The notes beneath the pieces are model-generated. The model worked only from the letters and a program-made list of their open reading frames with translations, did no database searches and had not been told where the DNA came from. A stretch of DNA of 64,000 bases, taken from assembly GCA_033439795.1 (NCBI GenBank), contig JAUTDP010000004.1, positions 558,001 through 622,000 of the forward strand, read 5' to 3'. This DNA comes from Sordaria brevicollis. Its lineage: Eukaryota; Ascomycota; Sordariomycetes; Sordariales; Sordariaceae. A program made the translations under genes and the position numbers. Below are positions 48,013 to 58,090 of this stretch, piece by piece; the stretch's first letter is position 1, and each line of letters opens with the position of its first letter.

Positions 48013-50059
48013 GCTTAGGGCAAGCAGACTGCGACAATTAACCATCAAGGCGGTACTGTCGGTGGACGAGTTATTGCGACGTCGTCATCTCCACTCGAGG
48101 AAAGTGCTTTTTGTCGAACGTGTGTGTGTCCGTAGATCTGCAATTGAGGGCCGTGTGTTCTTGCCCCGAGCCGCAAAGGTGCAAACTTACAGCGACTTCG
48201 TTACTCGAGCATCTTTTCACAATATAGGTATGTGATTTTTTGTGACAAGAAGCAATGTGGTTGTAGTTAATTCAATAATCCTAGACGGCGTGAAGTTGTA
48301 CGACGCTCTGTTCAGGGGCTCGCATCGCCATGGCAACGGAAGTAAACAGTTCCAAGGGGCATGTCCGAGATGTGCAACTAGCACAATTGTGGCTTCATGC
48401 GAGTCTGAGACTTTCAGGAAATAGAAAGAATTCTCAATCTAGATGCGAAACACAGTCTTTTGACTTATCAGATTTGTGGAAGTGCATCTCACAATGGCCT
48501 TATTCTAGCCTTTGTCGCTCTTTGTTCACCCCGAAAACATGCCAAGCCTTCGTCAAGTGTTGTGGTGCACGGACCATCCCCCTGTTCCAATGCTGTCTAG
48601 CATCAGCCGGCGAGGATGAAATCGGGATTTCCGTCGCAGCTTGCATTTTTTGTCTCAGAAAATGACAAGGAGAGGACGAGACACTCGTAAATATTTGTTC
48701 TGCATGCCCTCCTTGTCATCTGGGAGCGTGGAGCGCCGACAAACTTGGAGGAGCAAGCTGTAGCCGAGAACTGCGCGCTTGCACTAACAGACTTTCGCTG
48801 TAAATCCTCACCAAATCTGTTAGCGACAGCAGCGCGAAGGGCTAAGGTTGACAACTTTTTGTTCGGTATGGCAAAACATATCATATAGGTAGATTCAGAA
48901 GTCATATTGGGACAAGGTGAAACCTGCAGATGTCCTGTTATGATTGGTATGGAGGAAGAATTCGGCATTTTCTCCTGGTGTTGCGAGCTTATCGGAGCCA
49001 GAGAGAGGCACTTGGATTGGTACACGTGATGAGGCACGTGCCTCCTCGTCAACGACATGTCATCGTTTCGCGAGACACTCGGCGATTTGGGGGAGATGGG
49101 AATCCAGAAGAGAAATACAATGTCAAAGCGGATATGAGAGTTTGTCGAAGTTCGTAAAGATAATCCTTTTTCGTTTCACACGTATTAGTCGACTAGGTAA
49201 TGGCCGCCGTGCTGGTCATCCACTTGAGTGGGCATTTTTGAAGTTCGCAGCTCGAGGGACTCGCAGCATGCGCACCTGGTTACTGCAGCTGCTTTCTCCA
49301 TAACCAGCTTTTGCAGTTCCATCATTCACTTTTGGTGGCAGGCGGTACCTTCGAGGGCCGAGGTCACATGCAGCAACCGCATGTTGATTGCTCCTGCCTT
49401 CACTTCGGTGTGCCAAGACCTCGCCAGCTGCACCTTGCTCCAATTTTCCGCTGGGGCTCGCACCACTCCCTAACTGCAGTACCTGCACTACTTCTCAGCT
49501 TTGCATCGCTCATTTTCTCACTTCCCTCCAACAACAACTTTTTCGGCAACCCTTGTTCTTGCCGCACGACATCTCAACCGTCCACCACTGCGATTATCAC
49601 TCCATCTGCAAACTCTCCAGCCAGCACTTTCCGTTACCATTTTCCCTCCGCGCTTTTAAACCCTTGTTGTCTGCCCCGACATTTCCAGAATCGGCCCGGG
49701 CGGTTGACCCCCGACTGTTGACGACCTCGAAACACCTCGACATCTTCGAGCCCTCGACAGCCGATACCCCGAAAACCTAAACACCCGAACACATACAAAT
49801 TGACACCCTCAACACCGTAAAGTTGCGGCACCAAAGAGCCGTCTTGGTACCAACCATCCCACTCCACTGAGAGTCCTATCGCTTAAATAACTTGTGCCAA
49901 GTTCGACCGCCGCAAATCGCAACAACCAGCTTCCGGAGGTCGATGTCTTCATAGCCTGTGCACGGCACGCGAGAATCTCTCCTCTATACTTCACCACCCT
50001 TTTACCGGAAAGCGAGTCGTCCTTTACCGTATCAATCGTCTGCAGGTATTGGCGACAGG
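48013..50059. other. Spacer and presumed promoter of M12
   Basis: About 2 kb of GC-balanced sequence without a supported gene. Open frames of 60-150 codons occur on both strands (the longest on minus, 48,603-49,058) but overlap and carry no motif. From about 49,480 to 49,800 the plus strand is pyrimidine-rich, as in the other presumed promoters of the array. Confidence 0.35.
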
Positions 50060-51935
50060 ATGTCTTCGCCGCCAGACCCCCAGCAGGGGCCGATGTCCTC
50101 GACCCCGAACCCGTTACCAAGTGTGCAACCGGCTATGGTCGCTGAGAATCTCGAAAATATCTTGCGTGCTGCAAACCCAGAAATGAGAAACGTGTACTGG
50201 ATGTTGATAGGTATGGACATCCATGGCGAGATAGCGTTCGCATACATGCTAACATCAAGATCCAGAATCCATGTACGACTTCATCCAGCGACGACGCATT
50301 CACTACGCCAAGATGGGTCCATCCCAAGATCCGATCGCCTTGCCGCCCTTGAATGGCTTCATAGCCTCCGTGGCGTCCAACATGGAACTATTACGGGCCA
50401 TTCACTCCAACAGGGGCTTCACCAGTATTGCCTATAAGTGGTGTGTGGCCATGGCCAAGTCGAACGTCCTCGACCAGGCAATCGGCTCGCTTGGCCAAAC
50501 CCGACCGGTCGTCGAAACCCTACCAGCCCTTCACCAGGAGAAAAGCGATGTGGCCCTAAGACAAGATCAAGCGCCCATCCCTTTGGACAACGAGATTGAC
50601 TTCTTAGCCGCAAAGGAGTGGCTCCACCGTCAAGAGGTCAACAAGGCATATGAAAAGCTGGGAGAAGAAAATGGAAAAGATGATATCCCCGAGACTACGC
50701 AGGCGCTGAAACAACAGGCCAATGAGTTCAGTGTGGCCGCCATGAATGAAGTGGGTATGGTGGACCTCGAATACCACCGCGAGGGGAAAAATCAGAAGGT
50801 CAACTACATGGTTCAGCGCAAGCGGAACTTATCAACTTTAGACATTGCTTTGTTCGGCTGGGAGGTATCCCGTGCCGTGCGGGACACCCATCTCGGCCTG
50901 CGCGGCGGGTCATCAATAGCCCCCGAAGATCTGCAAGCTTACGGAAGCTCAAAGAATCGAAGCGATGCTTTGAAGGAGCTCTTTAGGGTCTCCAAAGCCT
51001 CGGTCATAAATACATATGCCCTCCCATGTCTCGATCGGTTCGCCGCCAATCCAACGGCGGAGTTGCAGAGGAAGAGATCCAATCAGAAGACAAACGAGAA
51101 TAGGCGTAAGGTAATCAAGCTTGGCACTGCAGAGAAGAAGAAGGCGGTTGCCACCCCAAAGGCAAACCTCCAGCCTGCGCTTCAAAAAGAAGCTTAGGAA
51201 GCTTCTGAGCAGGGTGTTCGAGCCAACTCCCCATCTCAAGATCAATTCCAGGCCAATGGACACGACCAATTCCAAGCCGTTGCACATGGCGGCCTCGAGT
51301 TCAATGCCGCTACTAGTTACGGCCAGGCAACAAAGCGAGGAAGAGATAATGACGATGGCCCCAACCACGATTCCAACATCTTCAGTGATCTACCCCCAGC
51401 CGAAAAGAAGGCACGCTTGGACCAAGGTCAAATTGCACACCAGTTGCCGCTAGCTCTGCACGAGGACCATGGACAGCGGGCAATTGCGCAACAAGCACAA
51501 CTTCCCGACTTTGAGCCCGGCGGCTTTCTTGGCCAGCTCATGGGCCAATCCATGCCTCAAATCCCGCAGCAACAAGATTTCCAGTTTCAGGCAATCCAGC
51601 CAGGCCAGTACAACCACGCCATGACTATGAATATGCAGAACCAGGAAAACACACAAGCTGGTCCCAATGACCAGTCGAGCGAGCCTCTCACCTCACACTT
51701 GACCGAGCAACACCAAAGCCAACCCCAGAGCATACAGCCGGCTATGGCCCAAGTCGGTAACGTTGCGCCTCCAGGTGGAAGAGATGTATATCCAGGCCAG
51801 CCCCCGAATGATTGGCTTAGTAATGAGTACATACAATGGTGGCCGGCCAATATGGGCTTGCCAGGACGCCCTCCTTTCGCCCCAGAAGAAGGTTCGGCAA
51901 GTTCCGAGCAGCACAAAAGAGATGATGAGCAGTGA
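50060..51935 (+). CDS. Array member M12, long-form family gene with an in-frame TAG
   Basis: Exon 1 50,060-50,210 (MSSPPDPQQ..., ending NVYWMLIG), intron 50,211-50,265 (GTATGG...CAG, phase 1), exon 2 from 50,266. The reading frame reaches a TAG at 51,195-51,197 (360 residues) and then continues without another stop to TGA 51,933-51,935, 245 more codons. Landmarks: AYKWCVAMAKSNVLDQAIGS with LGQTRP; FLAAKEWLHRQEVNKAYEK; a central helical region; then SKASVINTYALPCLDRFAA with NPTAELQ, the family exon-3 module; then RKRSNQKTNENRRKVIKLG and AEKKK (basic). The part after TAG is Gln/Pro-rich, with DNDDGPNHDSN and PAEKKARL. Introns 2 and 3, present at exactly these positions in M14, are absent here (sites at 50,987/50,988 and 51,068/51,069). 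The TAG is shared with M13. No membrane segment or signal peptide. Function unknown. Confidence 0.7.
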
Positions 51936-52665
51936 GCTCCTCGTACATGGGAGAAGAGGTGTTGTCGACGGCAGAGATGAAATTGTCTGTTGCTTTTATC
52001 CTTTCAGCTTGAGGCACAGGAGGGGCGTCGATGACGATAATGATTGAGATTATAGGAACTGAGTGGTTCCTTTGTATGGATAAGTTGGAGGAATGAGAAT
52101 GGCTGAGAGAAAACGAGGGAAGATTTATTGAGGTATTGGGCTACCGACTTACCGTGGACTTGGAGAGAAGTTATCTCTCTTCAAGAGTTCAAATTTGGTA
52201 GTGGCTTTGAAGCTGTTGGTCATCCTAGGGGATATTTCTTTTGTCCTGTTAAATGTACGGATTTTTTTTATCACTTGTCTGAAGCAAGGTCTTCAGGTGG
52301 TCAAGTTTGGCTTTCGTTTTTAGTTCAAGGTTTCTTTCAACTCTTCTACGGATCCCGTTGGCTCTGATTTGTTGTTCCATGCAAGTGTATTGCTGTATAT
52401 GGGAAGAGTTTCCTCATCTGCTTCAGTATTGTCCAATCTAAGGTACCTGGGATCATATGCAGGTGATATGCGACAATATCGACAGCTGCTATGGGGCTGT
52501 TGAGCTCAGAGGTATGTAGTGCACCGTGCATGTCATGTGTTGATTCTTTATTACGGCGAGCTAATAGGTACATAGTCTATAAGCTGTTTCTCGTTCAAAA
52601 CAATTGAAATATATATTAACTTACAGTGCGCGCAACAACTAAGAACGCGGCGAGCCGAGCTTCAG
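51936..52665. repeat. 3' flank of M12, duplicated downstream of M13
   Basis: No gene. About 52,240-52,660 is homologous to about 54,050-54,615: shared blocks are TTGATTCTTTA, ACGGCGAGCTAA, GTGATATGCGAC and GTCTTCAG. The copies have diverged by many point changes, so the duplication is not recent. The homology ends near the beginning of the M13 remnant, which marks a duplication breakpoint. Confidence 0.6.
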
Positions 52666-53673
52666 GTATGCAATCCTGTATAACATGTGGAAGGTCTGTT
52701 ACTAATTCGTTCATGACCTTAATAGAGGAGTCGTTCGAACAAATCAACGAACGGCAACAAGCGTACAATCATCAAGCTTGGTACCGCTGAGAAGAAAAAG
52801 ACAGCTACCCCAAAGCAAGGCAAGCCCGAGGATGTGCCAGCAAAGGAAGCTTAGGAAGCTTCTGCGCACAGCCAGGAGGCCAACATTGCTTTCGCCAGCC
52901 AGACCGCTGCGAATGATTCTATCGGTGCCGATCCGATTGCCCCCATGAGCGCTGGCCATGAGAAGAAACGAGCGAGGGGCGGTGTCCACGGCCTTGCTGG
53001 TGACAACAACCCAGGTGATCAGCCACGTCCCTCCAAAAGGGTCCGCTTCGAGGAGGGAAGCGTTGAACAGCAGTTGCAGCTCGCATTCCAAGAGGAGGCC
53101 GGACAGCCCGAACCTATGCAGCAAGCACAGATTGCCCAGCCTGGCGGCTTCTACGACCCTCCCATGCCACAAGTCCCGGAGCATGAGCAGGCCCAGTTTC
53201 AGGCCATGGAGCAACCCATTGAGCAGGAACAGATTGATTACGAACTGATGGATCCAATTATAGTCACCAACGACGAGGATTTGACCTGGTGCCTCGGCTC
53301 TTACGTCAATCTCACCCTGAAGGACGCCACCGAAAAGAGCGCCCGCTTGCTGGACTCTCACTCGCGTCGCCTACTGCAGCTCGAGCAGGAGTTGGAGCGT
53401 CTTAGACAGAAGCAATCCGCCACCGACGTTGAAGCCCTGGCCACTCACGTCAACGACTTGGCCTTGTTGACCAACGAGATCGCGAACCAGGTCGACAAAA
53501 CACCCGCGCGTCCCCAGGGCGAATTTGCCGCTGCTGTCTCCCACTCGCGCGATCGCCCGGCCACTGGAGGAGTGACTTTTGGAAGCTTGCCCCCCATGGA
53601 AAGCCTGGCCGGCTCCATTCGTCGTCCTCGCCCTGGTGATATGGCCACGCCTGGCGGAAGCACTGGTGGTTGA
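52666..53673 (+). pseudogene. Array member M13, intron 3 and exon 4 only, with shared in-frame TAG
   Basis: Starts at or just before GCCGAGCTTCAG, read as AELQ, followed by intron GTATGC...AATAG (52,667-52,725) and exon 4 from 52,726, beginning RSRSNKSTNGNKRTIIKLG. It reaches an in-frame TAG at 52,852-52,854 in the same context as in M12 (GAAGCT-TAG-GAAGCTTCTG), after which the frame stays open to TGA 53,671. The tail has basic PSKRVRFEEG, then a Gln-rich part similar to M12, then about 50 residues with a heptad-like coiled-coil pattern (LLDSHSRRLLQLEQELERLR...) not found in M12. Exons 1-3 are missing, so it lacks its own start. A transcript could begin at ATG 52,945, downstream of the TAG. 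Confidence 0.65.
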
Positions 53674-54888
53674 ACAATGGTTCTTACGTCTTCAGACATG
53701 AGGTCTCGCCCGCTGAAGGAGATGGTTCCAGTTCAGGAGTATTGCCCGAAGGATACCCGTGAAGTCGCTCAAGATGGGAGAAGAACTAGTGTCGATCCCA
53801 TGGATGAAAGTATCCATTCCTTGATCATTTTATTCGGTCGTCAAGGTTCAACGTCGACGACAATCTGAACCGAGTCGTTCCCAAGAGTGATTCTGGTTAG
53901 ATTCGGAGAACGAATGGGAGGATGTGGCAGGAGGTGGATGAACTGGGTTGGTAAGGAGAGAAAGTGTCTCTTTTTCAGTTTATGTTGCTTATGGGTTCAG
54001 TGCTGTGAGCTATATCGTTGCTTGTCTTTTATTCTATTGCGTGTATGTTTAACGTTCTCTTTGATCTGAAGCTAGGTCTTCAGATGCTACTAGGTTTGCT
54101 TTCATTCATAATTCAGTTTGGTTTTCATCTTTCTGTGTACTGTGTTGGTTGTCTTTGTGAATGGCTTCAAAACTGTGAGTCATCTTGTAGATTGTCATTT
54201 GTTCTGTTACATGTTTCGGTTTAACCTTCTCTTTGATCTCACAATAAGTCTTCAGATTGCTACCAAGTTTGCTTTTCTCTCATAATTCCAGTTTGCTATC
54301 AATGCTTCGTTGTACCCCATCTCTTCTCTTCCGGCATTTCACGCGAGTTGACTGCATTTATGAGCGGTAAAATTCCCTATGTGGTCTTGCATTGCTATCC
54401 CATGCAGAAGTCTTGCGATGCCATACATGTGATATGCGACCATGTCAACAGCAGGTGTAGTGCAGTTGAACTGTGAGGTACGTACCGACTCTCATTTGTT
54501 GATTCTTTACCACGGCGAGCTAACATGTACATGTTCTACAAGCTCTTTCACGTTCGCGACAGTCGAAATGGTTGTTGACTTCATGAGGCGCGCGACAGCT
54601 GAGATGGCGGCGACCTCTCAATTCGACCAGTGTAGCTCTCATTGTCACTAGAGGAACATGACCGCATACGCTACACAAGGCTTTTTCTCTCTTCAGAATC
54701 ATCGAGGGCTTCCTCACTCGATCTCAAAGAACTTTGCCCTTTCGCAACAACTTAGCTTCTCGTCTTGTCAAGGGCATTCCGGACTGCCCTTTCACGTACG
54801 GAGTTTTCTTCCTTGTGGTTGCTCGGATTAACCCAGGCCACAGACAGCTTACTCAGTCACGAGCGTCGATCAAGCTCCCGTCGTCAAC
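53674..54888. repeat. 3' flank of M13 with internal duplication, and promoter of M14
   Basis: No gene. 53,995-54,120 and 54,165-54,295 are tandem diverged copies (shared TCTTTGATCT, GTCTTCAGAT and TTTGCTTTC). 54,050-54,615 duplicates the 3' flank of M12. The last 270 bp before the M14 start are the presumed promoter. Confidence 0.55.
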
Positions 54889-56503
54889 ATGGACCTCAAA
54901 GTTGAAGTAGAAGACCTCGAGAACCTCTTGCACGTTGCCAATGATCAAGCGAGGGCGGTGTATTGGGCAGTCCTTGGTACGTCATCTCACCTCAACAGCT
55001 CATACCTCTACATCACATTTACTGACATTGTCTTGTGAGTCAGACTACACCTTCTATTACGTTCGTCGGATTCAGATACTACATGCAAAGCAGTCCTCGG
55101 AGCCGGTGGCCGTGTTTCCTACTTTCCTTCAGTTCTTTTCCCAAATCCCTCCTGATGATGGAAGTAACGTACAGGTACCAATCGCGAACTACCCGCGCTT
55201 CGCTGAAACTGCGTACAAGTGGATGGTGACTCTCGCGAAGTCGAATGTGCTGGATCAGGGCATCGCCTCCCTTGGTCAAACGAGGCCCATCATCCATAGG
55301 CTTCAGTTACTTGACGACAAGACGGCCGAGGTGGGAGACTTCCTGGAGGAGATCGAAGTCGACTCCTTCGACGGCGAAGCTACCGGCCTCACCAACGGCT
55401 CTGTCAACAGTAACATTGAAGAGCCTGCCACTACTGTTACAAGACTGATCAACCCCATCAACAACGTTGTCGACTTTCTCTCTGCTAAAGAATGGTGCCG
55501 CCGTCAGGCTTGTGCCAAGGCCCGAGAAGGCTTCTTCGGAAACAACAACACTGACGACATCCCAATGGACGACGTCACCCAAAGAGACTTGGCCAGTCAG
55601 CTGAGCCTCGCCGCCCTGAACGAAGCTGAGATGATCGACAACCAGTTTCACATCACCCGGACTCGTAACGGAACTAAGAGGAAACTCAACCACATTATCG
55701 AGCGCTTGCGTGCCCAGACGACGTTGGCTATGGCGCTGCTTGGCTGGGAAGCCGTGGTGGACGCAACTGTCAGCCATTTGGGTATTTGCCAGGTTGCGGG
55801 GTATGATCTGAGCATCACACCTTATCGGCACTTCTCGGACAGGTTTCGGGGGTTGAAGATTTTGTTCAAGGTAAGACCATTATCCAAGTCCTCAACGTCA
55901 AAGGGAGTGATGATATACTGACATGCCTTTAACAACGACAGAAGTCAAAAGCCTCAGTCATCAACTCCTTGTCATCACCTTTACTCGTCAGATTTGCCGG
56001 CGATCCGACAGCTGAGATCAGGGTATGCTTCCCCTCTCCTGTATTCTCTCCTCCCTCTACCCATTGACATGGCCACTTACACACTTTGTCTGTTTGTTTC
56101 CACTTCGCAGAGAAAGGCAGGCAACATGAACACAAATACCCAAAAGAAAAAGGCCGTGGTGGTCAAAGCCGAGGAGCTTGTCAAGATGAAGGAAGCTCGG
56201 AGGGAAGAGTTGAGGGTGTTCTATCAAGACGTTGCTCAAGCGGCGAGGAGGTTATTTCCGAAACGGTGTTTTCTTTCTGATGATGAGGGTGGCTCGGAGG
56301 ACGAGGACGAGGACGAAGACAAAGACAGTGACGACTTGGACGAGGGGGACGATGCCAACGATCCGGACGAGGGTGACGACACGGACGATTTTCTATTCGA
56401 GACGAGTTCTAGTGCCACTGGCAAGCGCCGGAGAGACGACAACTCCAATGACGACATGGATCCGTACTCTGTTGAATCTGCACGACTGGGACGAATGGAA
56501 TGA
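54889..56503 (+). CDS. Array member M14, long-form family gene with LTR-derived C-terminus
   Basis: Exons 54,889-54,976, 55,044-55,870, 55,942-56,022 and 56,111-56,503, total 462 residues. Introns of 67, 71 and 88 nt (GTACGT-CAG phase 1, GTAAGA-CAG and GTATGC-CAG phase 0). Exon 1 ends ARAVYWAVLG as in M12. Exon 2 has YPRFAETAYKWMVTLAKSN with VLDQGIASLGQTRP, then FLSAKEWCRRQACAKARE, then LAALNEAEMID. Exon 3 is the 27-codon SKASVINSLSSPLLVRFAG, DPTAEIR. Exon 4 has a basic segment (KKKAVVVKAEELVKMKEARR), an acidic run of Asp/Glu at about residues 358-395 and KRRRDDN. The last ten residues and the stop (56,471-56,503) lie inside a copia LTR that begins at 56,470, so the native C-terminus was replaced. 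The protein remains open throughout and is the best long-form model. Function unknown. Confidence 0.8.
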
Positions 56504-56605
56504 GGAGGAGGAGTGGATAAAAAGAAGAAAGAAAGCTTGATTGTTGAAGAAAAGGGAAGAGAGAAAGAGCTTACCGGGTAGGCAAGCGAGGTATTTATAT
56601 ATATA

Positions 56606-56655
56606 GGATAAAACTTGCGACACATCCCCCCAAATCTACAAGGACATCCCCCCCC
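56606..56655 (+). repeat. Left terminal inverted repeat of the MULE
   Basis: Reads GGATAAAACTTGCGACACAT, then C-rich ATCCCCCC and ACATCCCCCCCC blocks. It matches the right end in inverted orientation with about one difference (A/G at position 3). Confidence 0.9.
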
Positions 56656-57689
56656 ATACAAAACCCCAACCCTCACCCGCTTTGATAGCCGATGGCACCT
56701 ACATGTTAGAATCCCCGTTTTACCCGCTAAAACCCCATACTTTACATATACGTTATATTTTAGAAAAAAAATCGGGTCTTAGTAATTTTTAGAATATTAA
56801 AAAACTACGCATACGGTTATATCGCTCGAAAATTCCAATACTACTTTATATTACTATAATATACCCTATTAATCGAATAATATTATAAAGTACGTCGTAT
56901 CGTTAAGTTTTTATTAATTTATTATTAATTATTTCTATTTCTTAAATACCTTCCCGCTAGCGTTCTATATCGTTAAATACCGTTATAACCTTCGTATCGA
57001 ACGCTTCCTTTAATAGCGAGTTATAAATTATTAATATCGAATTACCTTTACTACGAAATATTATCGACCAATTTCGCTATAACCTTTTTAAATTCTATTC
57101 GAAGAAACGCTTTAAAATTATAATTTTTCGATCTTTTACCTATAAAACTACTAACCTAAACCACCTAATATTTAATAAGACCTTTAAATATTAATATTAA
57201 TACGATTATACCGCGTATAAAAAGGTATTACCCTAAAACCCTCGAAGTAAAAAATTCTATATATTTCGAAAATTTACGCTAAAATACCTATTCGTTATAA
57301 TCCTCTAAATAACCGCTACGACCGGCTAGAAATAGATTATAAGGGTAATTAATAATATATACGATAAATACCCGCTATTGAAATACTTCGATTAATATTT
57401 ATTTTTATAGGAATAAATATTATAATTAAATAACGAAGCCTTCTTTTAAATATATAACCTTTTCGAATAGTAGGAGAATATTATACGCTCTATTTACTCC
57501 CTAATTAAAAAATAATACCCCTAATACCCATTAATTTAGAAAAACCTTATTAATATACGTAATTATATATAATACTCCTCGTACGAAGGTTATTAAAATA
57601 CCTAAATATTTATATAATTATTAAAAGAGAACTTCGATAATAATATTATTTATTACTATATTAATTAGGATAATTAAGAGGAGACTATA

Positions 57690-58090
57690 CTTTCGAGCGT
57701 TTTCTAGGTTTATAATCGTTAATATAAAGTCTAGTTTTAAAGTCCTTTTACTATATCGATTGATATAATATATGAAATAAACCGTTATTACTTTATTATA
57801 ATATAAAGTATTATATTTATTTAAAAGAAAATTTCTATACTAATTTTCTAAGTAATATTAAATAACGAAAGCGCTACGGAGTTTATTTACTTTATTACCC
57901 AAATTAAATAAACTGCGTAAATTCTAGGTATTAATCTTCTTAGTATTATTATTACGGATAGTAATAATCGTTTAATTAAAATATTATAAACCTATTTCCT
58001 AAATATTATATTATAACGTTATATTTAATATATTAATTATAACGTTATTAAAATAATTAAGAAATATTAGTAGCGCTCTAATAATAATAA
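57690..58090 (+). pseudogene. MULE transposase catalytic-region remnant
   Basis: The plus strand reads DIIYEINRYYF near 57,758, the degraded form of the D-x-TYKTNRY motif that holds the first catalytic Asp of MULE transposases. This is followed by NNESATEFIYFITQIK near 57,865, then LLSIIITDSNNRLI near 57,930, holding the second catalytic Asp, then a RYI-x-YINYNVIKII segment near 58,010 in place of the usual CRWHI-x-KNV. An acidic Asn/Asp-rich part follows at 58,080-58,170. Order and spacing match the MULE family; RIP stops make it inactive. Further remnants of the protein extend to about 60,450. Confidence 0.75.

Noticed and set aside
48603..49058. 151-codon minus-strand frame
   Set aside because: No domain, overlaps several frames on the other strand and lies in a spacer with no conserved features.
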